Source: G963665215 sp963665215 (GTDB lineage: Bacteria; Chloroflexota; Dehalococcoidia; Lucifugimonadales; CAUZJF01). From it: DNA of 64,000 nt. Location: NCBI GenBank assembly GCA_963665215.2, contig CAXXWW010000006.1:248001-312000 (forward strand). The letters are read 5' to 3'. The notes under the pieces were generated by a model that was not told the DNA's origin, did not search any database, and saw nothing but the letters and a program-made list of their open reading frames with translations. This document shows positions 47,062 through 55,506 of the stretch, piece after piece. The number at the start of each line of letters is the position of its first letter. Position 1 is the stretch's first letter. The position numbers and the translations under genes are program-made.

Positions 47062-47934
47062 ATGATCATTGGGTTCATAGGGGACGTTCACGGCCTTGTC
47101 TACCACGCTCTGGCGCTGACGGCTACCTGGCAGGCCAAGACAGGCAAGCGGTTCGACCATCTGATTCAGCTTGGCGACATGGCCGCCTACCCTGATCCCG
47201 ACAGGGGGGACGCAGCGACCAAGAGGTACGTTGCAATCGATCCGGCGCAGGCAGATTTCAGCCGGCTGCTCAAGGCAACGGGCGAGCGCGCTAGGGAATT
47301 GACCAGGGTGCGGAACGAACTTCTTCCGCCTACGCAGTTCGTCAGGGGCAATCATGAGGACTTCGATTTCCTAAAGGAGCTCCATGTCGACGGGTTGATT
47401 GGGTCCGCGAAGGTTGATCCCTTCGACCTCTTTCGATACGTTCCCGACGGGACGGTGCTGCGACTGGGCGGGCTGAGCGTCGCGTTCCTAGGAGGCATCG
47501 AAATGAAGAATGGGGACGACCGGGCGATCGGAGAAGCTGCCTACGACACCCTCATCGGACTGGGCACTGGAACGATTGACGTTTTAGTAACCCATGACGC
47601 CCCATACGGGACCAGCCTCGGCTATCGCCAGGATAACTGGGGGTCTAAGCTGATCGAAAGGCTGATCAAAGAAACACAGCCCACTTTCCATGTTAACGGC
47701 CATGTGCACCACGTTAGCGGTCCGAGGAGGTACGGCCAGACGACATCATGGACTCTGTCTGCTCTGGTGGCGTCCGCCAGGTGGTACCCGGAGCTGAATG
47801 GCTTCGAGCTGGGTTGCCTTGCAGTCCTTGATACTGATACAGGGACTCTGCGCCCGATCACAGATGAATGGATGGCAGATTTCGACACGAAATCATTTGA
47901 CTTTGACTCTTGGTTTGAAGGGTTCAGGTCGTAG
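47062..47934 (+). CDS. Calcineurin-like metallophosphoesterase
   Basis: A 290-residue phosphoesterase with all five metal motifs: GDVHG, LGDMA, GNHED, THDAPYG and GHVHH. The ATG at 47062 gives MIIGFIGDVHGLVYH, the standard strand-1 start, and GAGGTGA precedes it. A large insert between motifs 2 and 3 (YPDPDRGDAATKRYVAIDPAQADFSRLL...) is unusual and could set specificity. Substrate unknown (phosphodiester or phosphoprotein). It ends with an acidic/aromatic tail (FDTKSFDFDSWFEGFRS). Confidence 0.88.
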   Translation: MIIGFIGDVHGLVYHALALTATWQAKTGKRFDHLIQLGDMAAYPDPDRGDAATKRYVAIDPAQADFSRLLKATGERARELTRVRNELLPPTQFVRGNHEDFDFLKELHVDGLIGSAKVDPFDLFRYVPDGTVLRLGGLSVAFLGGIEMKNGDDRAIGEAAYDTLIGLGTGTIDVLVTHDAPYGTSLGYRQDNWGSKLIERLIKETQPTFHVNGHVHHVSGPRRYGQTTSWTLSALVASARWYPELNGFELGCLAVLDTDTGTLRPITDEWMADFDTKSFDFDSWFEGFRS

Positions 47935-48054
47935 CGGCCTGGAGGCTACGGCCTGCGTTGATTCGTGGCAGCCGAGCTGATCGTACGGGTGTAGGGAGGC
48001 GGCCGTGCTCAACGCGATTGTCTTTGTCGTCTGTGAAACCCCCGTAACCCAACC

Positions 48055-48084
48055 TTGGCGGCTGCGCAAGCGGTGTGCTATTAT
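48055..48084 (+). promoter_or_regulatory. Promoter of the structured RNA
   Basis: TTGGCG at 48055-48060 and TATTAT at 48079-48084 with an 18 bp spacer. Predicted start near 48091, immediately before a region with extensive pairing and no open frame. Confidence 0.6.
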
Positions 48085-48090
48085 TGGCGC

Positions 48091-48262
48091 GGTAACTGAT
48101 CGACGACCGGAGTAAACTTCGTGGCAATCCTCCTCGGCCGAAATCCGATACATCTCATGGCGTCCAGCCATTCAGATGTGGCGTTGAGGAGGAACTAGGT
48201 AGCTTAAGTCTCATCGGACTGCTTTCTTGGAGCCTCCCCAGCGCGGGAGGCTCTCTTCGTTT
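48091..48262 (+). ncRNA. Candidate structured noncoding RNA (6S-like layout possible)
   Basis: This transcript, with its own promoter and terminator, has nested pairing: CCG 48107-48109 with CGG 48215-48217; GAG 48110-48112 with CTC 48210-48212; ACTT 48116-48119 with AAGT 48206-48209; CCTCCTC 48129-48135 with GAGGAGG 48186-48192; ACATCT 48150-48155 with AGATGT 48174-48179; ATGGC 48157-48161 with GCCAT 48167-48171. Together these make one long interrupted rod, as in 6S RNA, ending in an intrinsic terminator. I cannot match it to a named family. A cis-regulatory leader of the downstream ABC operon is the main alternative. Confidence 0.55.
48230..48262 (+). terminator. Intrinsic terminator of the structured RNA
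   Basis: A perfect 9 bp GC-rich stem GAGCCTCCC/GGGAGGCTC (48230-48238, 48245-48253) with a 6-base loop, followed by the T-rich TCTTCGTTT. Confidence 0.7.
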
Positions 48263-48318
48263 GGGGACCACCGATGCCAGAGCCAAAAGTAGGCTTGGAG
48301 TTTGTCCGTGAGACGTAG

Positions 48319-48504
48319 ATGGTTCCTAGCCACCTCTCTGACTACGTCGACGCAGTTGGCAGGGTTGATCTCTGGGACCTCGGGCGCCTGCCGGTCTCGA
48401 GATGCTTCTCCGGGGAGGATCGGATTCTGGACATAGGCTGCGGGGCGAGGCGTGCGAGTGCAAGGATTGTCCCCGTCAGAGGGCCGATAGAACGTGGCAG
48501 TTAG
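48319..48504 (+). pseudogene. SAM methyltransferase, N-terminal remnant
   Basis: A 61-residue frame: MVPSHLSDYVDAVGRVDLWDL then SRCFSGEDRILDIGCGARRAS. RILDIGCG is methyltransferase motif I. It stops soon after, so no cofactor pocket can form. It overlaps the start of the ABC transporter gene by 11 bases. Confidence 0.5.
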
Positions 48505-50278
48505 ACCAGTAGACACAATATCCCCACCGCGAGCCCGCGTACCGTTCAGGCGGTACGTCGACCTGCTGGTGACGTACCTGCGGCCCCAGAAGGCGCTGGT
48601 AGCGGTCGTCGCCGTCTCGCTCCTGGGCAACATCGGGCTGCAGCTGGCCAACCCCCAGCTACTCCGTTACTTCATCGACGAGGCGCAGAGCGGTAGTCCC
48701 GTTGGCCGTCTCGTCGCGGTCGCCGTCCTGTTCACCGTGGTCGCGCTGGTACAGCAGGTGTTCAACGTCGTGGCTACCTACACCAGCGGACGTGTCGGCT
48801 GGACGGCGACCAACGCCCTGCGTGCCGACCTGGCCAGGCACTGTCTGCACCTGGACATGTCCTTCCACAACAACCGCACGCCCGGCGAGATGATCGAGCG
48901 TATCGATGGAGACTCGGAGCAGCTAGGCAGCTTCTTCGCCACCTTCGTCATCCACATCCTGGGCAGCACGGTCCTGCTCGTCGGGATCCTGTTCCTTCTC
49001 TTCCGTGAGGACTGGCGGGCCGGTCTCGCCCTGACCACCTTCGCGACCGTCGTCCTGGTCGTGCTGTACCGCCTGCGCAACCTCACCGTCGATCGGTTCC
49101 GCGCCGTGCGAGAGGCGAGCGCCCAGACCTTCGGTTTCATCGAAGAGCGGCTGGCTGGCAGGGAGGACATCCGTACCAGTGCCGCCCGCTCCTACGTGAT
49201 GCTGGGGTTCGACAGCAGGATCCGCGACTGGTTCCGCAAGAACCTGAAGGCGTCATTGATGATCAGCCTAGTCCTCAACACGACCTGGTTCTCCTTCGCG
49301 GTCGGCAACGCGGTTGCGCTCGGAGTCGGATCGTGGCTGTTCCTGAATGGCCACGTCACCATCGGCACCGCGTTCCTGATCGTCCACTACACCAACATGC
49401 TGCTGCAGCCCATCGAGCGTTTCACACAGCAGCTCAACAACCTGCAGAAGGCGACGGCCAGCCTCATCCGCATACTCGATCTGCTGGGGACCGAGCGCCG
49501 GGTACTGGACGGGCCGGGCGTCCGATTTCCGGGCGGGGCGCTTCCGGTGCGGTTCGACGGCGTATCGTTCGCCTACAACCCGGGCGAGCCGGTGCTGCAA
49601 GAGATCTCCTTCGAGCTCGCCCCGGGCCGCGTGATGGGCCTGATCGGTCGAACGGGCAGCGGCAAGACGACGATATCCCGGCTGCTGTTCCGCCTCTACG
49701 ATCCCGACGAGGGACGCGTGCTCCTTGGCGGGCAGGACGTGCGGGACGCGCGCATCGGCCAGCTTCGCGAGCAGGTCGGCGTGGTCACCCAGGACGTGAG
49801 GCTGTTCGAGGGCACGGTGCGGGACAACCTGACGCTGCTCGACCACCGCATCCCGGACGACCGCCTGCTCAAGGTAATTGAGGAGCTTGGGCTGAGTAGC
49901 TGGTACCGGAGCCTTAATCAGGGACTCGATAGCATTCTGCACTCCGAGGGCGCGGGGCTGTCAGCCGGCGAGGCCCAGTTGCTCGCATTCGCCCGCGTGT
50001 TCCTCCGGGACCCGCGCGTGGTCGTTCTTGACGAGGCGTCCTCGCGGATCGACCCTGGCACCGAGCAACTCATCGAGCGGGCAGTGGACCGGCTGGTCGA
50101 GGGCCGCACCGTCATAGTCATCGCGCATCGACTGGCGACCCTGGACCGCTGCGACGAGATCATGATCCTGGAGCGCGGGCGAATCGTCGAGCACGGCGCG
50201 CGTTCGCGACTGGCGGAGGACCCGAACGCCCGGTTCCACAAGCTATTGAAGACCGACATGGGCGAGGTGCTGGCATGA
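48494..50278 (+). CDS. ABC exporter subunit A (consensus ATP site)
   Basis: A 594-residue fused membrane/ATPase half-transporter. Six helices lie in the first ~320 residues, then the nucleotide-binding domain: Walker A GRTGSGKTT (~388), Q-loop VTQDVRLFEG, signature LSAGE (~488; consensus LSGGQ), Walker B VVVLDEAS with the catalytic Glu, and H-loop AHRL. The GTG start overlaps the methyltransferase remnant. The stop overlaps the next gene's start (ATGA), so the two are translationally coupled and probably form a heterodimer. Its degenerate signature pairs with the partner's degenerate Walker B. Substrate (lipid, peptide or drug) unknown. Confidence 0.92.
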   Translation: MAVRPVDTISPPRARVPFRRYVDLLVTYLRPQKALVAVVAVSLLGNIGLQLANPQLLRYFIDEAQSGSPVGRLVAVAVLFTVVALVQQVFNVVATYTSGRVGWTATNALRADLARHCLHLDMSFHNNRTPGEMIERIDGDSEQLGSFFATFVIHILGSTVLLVGILFLLFREDWRAGLALTTFATVVLVVLYRLRNLTVDRFRAVREASAQTFGFIEERLAGREDIRTSAARSYVMLGFDSRIRDWFRKNLKASLMISLVLNTTWFSFAVGNAVALGVGSWLFLNGHVTIGTAFLIVHYTNMLLQPIERFTQQLNNLQKATASLIRILDLLGTERRVLDGPGVRFPGGALPVRFDGVSFAYNPGEPVLQEISFELAPGRVMGLIGRTGSGKTTISRLLFRLYDPDEGRVLLGGQDVRDARIGQLREQVGVVTQDVRLFEGTVRDNLTLLDHRIPDDRLLKVIEELGLSSWYRSLNQGLDSILHSEGAGLSAGEAQLLAFARVFLRDPRVVVLDEASSRIDPGTEQLIERAVDRLVEGRTVIVIAHRLATLDRCDEIMILERGRIVEHGARSRLAEDPNARFHKLLKTDMGEVLA

Positions 50279-52047
50279 GCACCTGGCGGTACCTGCTGCG
50301 AGTCTTCTGGGCCCTGAAGTGGCCGCTTCTGGGCGAACTGCTCGTGGTCGTCTTCTGGATGGTCGTGCTGGAGAACGCCGTCGGGCTTATTCAGCGCGAA
50401 ATATTCGACCAGCTCACCGGCGAGGCACACGTGTCATTTGGGATTTGGGAGCTGTGCGCCATCCTCGTGGCCATCGGGATGCTGACATTCACGATCTTCA
50501 TCGGGGTTGTGGTCCTCCACGACTACAGTTTCTTCAACGTCGCCGCCCTGCTGCAGCGGAACGCCTTCTCACACCTGATGAGCCTTCCGGGACAACGCTC
50601 GCTGCCGAGCTCCACCGGCGAGGCGGTCAGCCGTTTCCGTGATGACGCCGATGTCATCGCCTCGTACATGTCGCAGTTCAAGTTCTTCATCGCGCACATG
50701 CTGTTCCTGCCGACCGCGCTGTTCATCATGGCGCGCATCAGCGCGGCGATGACCTTCGGCGTCTTCGTGCCCATCGTGATCGTCGTGGTCATCCCGGGCC
50801 TGGTTCGAGGGCGCATTCAGCGGTATCGGAAGGAAAGCCGGGAGGCGACCGGCGGCGTGACCGGCTTCATCGGGGAGATGTTCGGCGCGGTGGAGGCGAT
50901 CAAGGTGGCGGACGCTGAGGAGCGGGTGCTCGACCGCTTCGACGTGCTCAACGCGGAGCGCAAGCGAACGACGCTCAAGGATACGCTCCTGGGCGAGACC
51001 CTAGGCGCGGTCTTCTCCAACGTCCAGAACATAGGCACCGGGTTCGTGCTCATCGCCGCGGGCAGGTCGCTGGGCTCTGAAAGCTTCACCGTTGGCGACC
51101 TGTCGCTTTTCGTCTTCTACCTGGGATGGACGCAGTGGCTCGCTCACGAGGTCGGCAGGACGCTCATGCAGTACCGGCAGATCGGCGTGTCGCTGGACCG
51201 GCTGCACGAGCTGATGCCGGGAGCGTCCCCCCGTGAGCTGGTCCAGAAGCGGCCCAGCTACTTGTTCGGCCGGCTGCCGGAGGTCCCCTTCGTCGCCAAG
51301 ACCGACGCCGACCGGTTCGAGTCCCTGGAGGTCGACGGGCTCACGTACCTGCACTCCGCCTCCGGTCGGGGCATCAGCAAAGTGGACCTGCGACTGGAGC
51401 GCGGGACCTTCACGGTGGTGACGGGCCGCATCGGCTCAGGCAAGACGACGCTGTTGCGGGCGATCATGGGCTCGCTCCCGAGACAGGCTGGCGAGGTCCG
51501 CTGGAACGGCGCGGTGGTCGATAACCCCGACGAGTTCCTGGTGCCGCCCCGCTGCGCCTATGCGTCCCAGGTGCCCCGGCTGTTCAGCGAGCCGCTCCGC
51601 GCCAACATCCTTCTGGGCCTGCTCGAGTCGAGGGTCGACCTCGACGGCGCAATCAAAACGGCCGTGATGGAGCGAGACGTCGAGGAGCTTGAGGCCGGGC
51701 TCGAGACCCTGGTCGGTCCTCGCGGCGTCATGCTTTCGGGCGGCCAGGTACAACGGACCGCCGCCGCCCGCATGTTCGTGCGCGTTCCGGAGCTGCTGGT
51801 GTTTGACGACGTGTCCAGCGCACTGGACGTGGAGACCGAGCAGAATCTATGGCAGCGCGTCTCTGAGCTGCACGAGGCGACCAGCCTCGTCGTTTCGCAC
51901 CGACGGGCTGCTCTGCGGCGCGCAGACCACATTATCGTGCTCAAAGACGGCAAGGTTGAGGCCGAAGGCACGCTGCCTGACCTGCTGCGGACCTCGGAGG
52001 AGATGCAGCGGCTGTGGAGGGGAGATGTGGGAGAAGAGGCGAGTTAA
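50275..52047 (+). CDS. ABC exporter subunit B (degenerate ATP site)
   Basis: 590 residues with the same layout. Six helices, then Walker A GRIGSGKTT (~384), Q-loop YASQVPRLFSEPL, perfect signature LSGGQ (~487), Walker B LLVFDDVSS in which Asp replaces the catalytic Glu, and SHRRAALRRADHIIVL for the H-loop. Asp at this site is the mark of the non-hydrolysing half in heterodimeric exporters of the TM287/288 type. The intracellular loop PGQRSLPSSTGEAVSRFRDDADV matches type I exporters. Confidence 0.92.
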   Translation: MSTWRYLLRVFWALKWPLLGELLVVVFWMVVLENAVGLIQREIFDQLTGEAHVSFGIWELCAILVAIGMLTFTIFIGVVVLHDYSFFNVAALLQRNAFSHLMSLPGQRSLPSSTGEAVSRFRDDADVIASYMSQFKFFIAHMLFLPTALFIMARISAAMTFGVFVPIVIVVVIPGLVRGRIQRYRKESREATGGVTGFIGEMFGAVEAIKVADAEERVLDRFDVLNAERKRTTLKDTLLGETLGAVFSNVQNIGTGFVLIAAGRSLGSESFTVGDLSLFVFYLGWTQWLAHEVGRTLMQYRQIGVSLDRLHELMPGASPRELVQKRPSYLFGRLPEVPFVAKTDADRFESLEVDGLTYLHSASGRGISKVDLRLERGTFTVVTGRIGSGKTTLLRAIMGSLPRQAGEVRWNGAVVDNPDEFLVPPRCAYASQVPRLFSEPLRANILLGLLESRVDLDGAIKTAVMERDVEELEAGLETLVGPRGVMLSGGQVQRTAAARMFVRVPELLVFDDVSSALDVETEQNLWQRVSELHEATSLVVSHRRAALRRADHIIVLKDGKVEAEGTLPDLLRTSEEMQRLWRGDVGEEAS

Positions 52048-52088
52048 GCCCGGGCAGAATTAGGCTTTTCGACCAAAGGAGGTCTCGG

Positions 52089-52571
52089 ATGGCAGTGGGC
52101 CGGTTCCTGGCAATGGTCGGAGTTCTGGTGTGGCGTCGGTTGGACGGCAAGTACCTCGTGCTTCGACGCCCAGACACCAGGGACTGGGCCGCGGGAGAAT
52201 GGGAGTGCGCATCCGGCCGACTCGAGCAGGGGGAGGACTTTATTCAAGCAGCCCGAAGGGAAGCACTTGAAGAGCTTGGGCTAGAAGTGCGTATCGAGTT
52301 CCTGCTTGGTACCACTCACTTTTATCGAGGAGACGCCCTACCGGAGAACGAGATGATCGGCGTGATCTTCGGTTGCACCGTCGGCGACATAACTGGCCTT
52401 GATTTGAGTTACGAACACTCTGCACATCATTGGGTGACAGCAGAGGAGGCTCAGTCCCTATTCCCTATTCCGCACTTCATGGGGCGCTTGATAGCGAGGG
52501 CTGAGACGTTCCGGTCGCTCATGCCTCGCGAATTGCGGCAACAGTATTGGAAGGGCGATTTTGATTTCTAG
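52089..52571 (+). CDS. Nudix hydrolase
   Basis: A 160-residue Nudix pyrophosphohydrolase. The Nudix box is GRLEQGEDFIQAARREALEELG, matching Gx5Ex7REUxEExGU. The ATG at 52089 follows AAAGGAGG by 8 bases and gives MAVGRFLAMVGVLVWRRLDGKYLVLRRP. Hydrolyses a nucleoside diphosphate derivative such as an oxidised nucleotide, ADP-ribose or NADH; specificity is not readable. It follows the ABC genes by 41 bases and may be in their operon. Confidence 0.9.
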   Translation: MAVGRFLAMVGVLVWRRLDGKYLVLRRPDTRDWAAGEWECASGRLEQGEDFIQAARREALEELGLEVRIEFLLGTTHFYRGDALPENEMIGVIFGCTVGDITGLDLSYEHSAHHWVTAEEAQSLFPIPHFMGRLIARAETFRSLMPRELRQQYWKGDFDF

Positions 52572-52700
52572 TCTACAGGCGGCGGAGGCGCTGATTGACT
52601 GGGGGTTCCCGGAATATGGGCTCGGGAACATCCATGCCAGTGCCGTCCTGCAAAATCGGAGGTCAACGAGAGTAATGGAGAAGCTGGGTATGGCCCGCAG
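52570..52700 (+). pseudogene. GNAT acetyltransferase, C-terminal remnant
   Basis: ALIDWGFPEYGLGNIHASAVLQNRRSTRVMEKLGM matches the end of RimJ/RimL-type GNAT acetyltransferases (acetyl-CoA pyrophosphate loop region NxxSxxVxEKLGF). No N-terminal part and no own start. It runs directly on from the Nudix stop, suggesting a deletion joined the two. Confidence 0.6.
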
Positions 52701-52705
52701 CGCGC

Positions 52706-54241
52706 CTAGCCACCCTCGGCCGGGCCGTCCAGATAGTTCGTCTCTGTTGGCATGTCCCAGCGCATCAATTCCGGCGGGTCCATCTTGTTGGCCCAGGCCT
52801 GGAGAACCGCCTGATTTCTCCGGGTATCCGACATCTTGCTGGCGATGACTTCAGGGTCCCAACCGTCCAGGACCTGCTCTGTCAGCTGCTTGCGAATTTG
52901 CCTGTGTTCCGGGTCCTGCGCCAGGTCCCGCATCTCTCCGGGGTCCTCCGCCAAGTTGAAGAGCTGCGGCTTCATTCCGTTGTAGTAGTTCAGCTTCCAC
53001 TCGTCTCGCCTGATCATTCGGTGGAACTGGCCAGGGGGTACGGCGTGTACGCCATCCGGCGGCACCTCGACATGGGTACCCGGGTAGAATTCGGAGTAGG
53101 CCACGTCGTCCCACGCTGTCTCACTCGGGTCCAGAAGTAGGCCGAGGAGGCTTCGGCCATGGGAGAGTGGCAACGGGGGAGCCCCGACAGCATCGAGCAT
53201 CGTAGCGTTAAGGTCGAGTTGGCTTATGATGTTGCTAGATCGGACTCCCTCTGGCAGGACCCCCGGCCAGGACATGATCACCGGGACCCTTACAGAGTCT
53301 TCGTAAAAGGTCTGCTTCCACCACAGGTCATGCTCTCCCAGGCTCTCCCCATGGTCCGTGGTATACATGATCAGGGTGTTTTCGCTGAGCCCGTTTCGTT
53401 GCAGCGCGCCCAGGATCTCCCCGACCATTGCGTCCATTCTTGTAACCAGTGCCCAGTAGGCGATCCTGCAGCGCAGGATTTCCTGGTCGCTGACATCCTC
53501 GATATCTTTGTATTGCCGCCACCATTGGAAGTATGGGTGCAGACGCTCGGAGAATGGCTCCGGATTCCTGGGCATCGTCATCACGTCGGCGTACAGGTCA
53601 TAGTCTTCCTTGCGAGCGACAAACGGTGGGTGGGGAAGGATGAGTCCGACCGACAAAGAAAAGGGCTCCGTCTGCTCGCCAGACCGCTTACGTACCCCCA
53701 GACGATTCAGATAATCAATGGTCGCGGCGGTGACGTGCTCATCGTAGACCTGGTACGAGCTCTGGCCCGGGCCGGACTTTTGAAGGCCCATGCGGAGCGA
53801 GCTTGCCCCTCCTTCCAGCGCGCCAAGGTGGATTCGCCTACGGCCGCCTGAGTAAGTTTGGGTGACGTCGCCGACCAGGCGCTCGGCGAATCCGTGCAGC
53901 TGGTCTGGCCCGTTGAAATGTAGCCGGCCAATCTGGACTGGCCGGTAGCCGGCAGCTCCCATGGCGTGCGCGTAGGTGGGGATGGCGGAGTCGAGGATGT
54001 CGCCGTTGGACCAGACCTCGTTCTCATAGGGGTATCGGCCAGTCAGCAACGACATCCTGGAGGGCACGCATATCGGGTAGGCGCAATAGGCCCTTTCCAT
54101 CAGCACCCCCCGCGCGGCGAGCCCGTCCAGATTTGGAGTTTGTACGAGCGGGTCTCCATAGCAGCCGGTTACCGCCGCGTTGTGCTGGTCCGACTGGATG
54201 AATAGCACGTTCGGACGCCGTGGACCGTTTAAGGCAGGCAT
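52706..54241 (-). CDS. Type I sulfatase (formylglycine-dependent)
   Basis: A 511-residue arylsulfatase-family hydrolase. The modification site is C58 in CVPSR within YPICVPSRMSLLTGRYPYE, the canonical C-x-P-S-R motif needing a formylglycine-generating enzyme. Metal ligands: SDQH near the N-terminus and MYTTDHGESLGEHDLWWKQ. No signal peptide is visible (MPALNGPRRPNVLFIQSDQ), so it is probably cytoplasmic. It would act on an organic sulfate, perhaps choline sulfate or a sulfated sugar; the family member is not resolved. The activating enzyme is encoded at 45.8-46.8 kb. Confidence 0.92.
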   Translation of the reverse strand: MPALNGPRRPNVLFIQSDQHNAAVTGCYGDPLVQTPNLDGLAARGVLMERAYCAYPICVPSRMSLLTGRYPYENEVWSNGDILDSAIPTYAHAMGAAGYRPVQIGRLHFNGPDQLHGFAERLVGDVTQTYSGGRRRIHLGALEGGASSLRMGLQKSGPGQSSYQVYDEHVTAATIDYLNRLGVRKRSGEQTEPFSLSVGLILPHPPFVARKEDYDLYADVMTMPRNPEPFSERLHPYFQWWRQYKDIEDVSDQEILRCRIAYWALVTRMDAMVGEILGALQRNGLSENTLIMYTTDHGESLGEHDLWWKQTFYEDSVRVPVIMSWPGVLPEGVRSSNIISQLDLNATMLDAVGAPPLPLSHGRSLLGLLLDPSETAWDDVAYSEFYPGTHVEVPPDGVHAVPPGQFHRMIRRDEWKLNYYNGMKPQLFNLAEDPGEMRDLAQDPEHRQIRKQLTEQVLDGWDPEVIASKMSDTRRNQAVLQAWANKMDPPELMRWDMPTETNYLDGPAEGG

Positions 54242-54279
54242 TGCTCCTCCTCGCTAGGGAAACCCCGAAACGACATCCA

Positions 54280-54522
54280 TCAGCTTCACCATGGCGGAGC
54301 TCCAGGCCGATCGAGCGCTGCCCCATAGATCTCTGCCATCGCGTCCAGTAGCCGAGCAACCGGCTCCCATGAGAACTCACCCATCACGCCGACCAGTATC
54401 CAGTTCCGCCCGCGCAGATACTATCTGTTGTAGCAGAGGAAGTAGCCCGCCTCCTCCAGCCGGCGGCCCAGACCGATGGAGCTGGTCTCTTCCGGCAGCT
54501 CGATTGAGCCGCGAATTTCCAT
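54280..54522 (-). pseudogene. Class V aminotransferase-like remnant with internal stop
   Basis: On the minus strand from 54522: MEIRGSIELPEETSSIGLGRR, LEEAGYFLCYNR, then a TAG stop, then YLRGRNWILVGVMGEFSWEPVARLLDAMAEIYGA. The pattern (GY-L-Y-S-YL-RNW-MGE) resembles the C-terminal domain of class V aminotransferases. The in-frame stop and missing N-terminus make it nonfunctional. It lies in the 630 bp gap between the sulfatase and the next gene; the rest of that gap shows nothing I recognise. Confidence 0.4.
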
Positions 54523-54871
54523 TTTAAGGGGCGACGGTGATGGGGTGAACCATAGCATCAGCCTCCGACACCGTCAATCGTGATCTGACGCCCTGGCAAA
54601 GATGATCCGCGATATGCTGTCTCCTTATTGCTCCCGAAAACGTGTCTGGCATGTCTGCGCCGTGGTCGCACCCTTCCACGGGCACACCTTCCCCCAAGGT
54701 CACCTCGAATCCGCCTCGGCATCAATGACCGGACGTACTGAAGTTACTGAGGGTAATTGAGGGGGGTAAAAGGACTTGGAAAGGGACCGAATGGAGCCGC
54801 CGAGCCCTTTAGTCTCTCTCTTTTCTACATTCCTGGGGTGAGTTATAATGGCACCGTACAGGAGGGGTTCC

Positions 54872-55354
54872 ATGATAAGCCGTCTGCGCCCCATAGACGT
54901 GTCCGCTTCGTTCGACGACAGGGACTACAAGCTAGGCGAGTCCATTGACGCGACCATCGACATGAAGCCTAACCGCGACTGTCTCGTCAGAGAAGGTCGC
55001 GTCGACATCGTTCTCGAAGAGCGGTGGACGGAGGAGTACACTTTCTCCTACGAACAGCCCATCATCAGCGCCACCGCCGACTCGGGCGCGGGTCAAGCCG
55101 GAACGGAGACGATCACCAAGGAAGTGAAAAAGAAACACAGGGAGACCTCGATATACGGCATGGTGACGTTTCTCCAGGATGAGGAGCTCACGTCGGGCAG
55201 AGAGGTGACACGTAAGGTCAGGGTCAATATCAAGCCGGACCGTCCTGCTCACGCCCGCGAGGGCGCGACTTCGTGGTGGCTCCAGACGGTAATCGACGTT
55301 GCCGGCGCTCGGGACGTCAAGCCGCGGCACAAGGTCAAGATATCTGCTCTTTAA
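54872..55354 (+). CDS. Arrestin-fold-like protein of unknown function
   Basis: A 160-residue protein with no signal peptide or membrane segment. RPIDVSASFDDRDYKLGESIDATIDMKPNRDCLVREGRVDIVLEERW looks like the two-sheet start of arrestin-like/Spo0M-type proteins, and KVRVNIKPDRPAHAREGATSWWLQTVIDVAGARDVKPRHKVKIS like the second sheet, in which the GxxxWWLxxxIDVxG stretch is typical. AGGAGGGG lies 7-14 bases before ATG 54872, so that start is preferred to the ATG at 54848. Role unknown. Confidence 0.55.
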   Translation: MISRLRPIDVSASFDDRDYKLGESIDATIDMKPNRDCLVREGRVDIVLEERWTEEYTFSYEQPIISATADSGAGQAGTETITKEVKKKHRETSIYGMVTFLQDEELTSGREVTRKVRVNIKPDRPAHAREGATSWWLQTVIDVAGARDVKPRHKVKISAL

Positions 55355-55506
55355 GATGGGGAGTCCTAGTTACGACCTCCTTCACTTCCCGCTAGTGCTT
55401 CAGTTCCTTCAGCAGTCCTTTTTGACGGCCTCATGGCCCGCCGCTACACTCCTCCACACCACCTACGGAGAGTTGTCCAAGTCTCCCAAACTTCGAGTCG
55501 GCCTTA

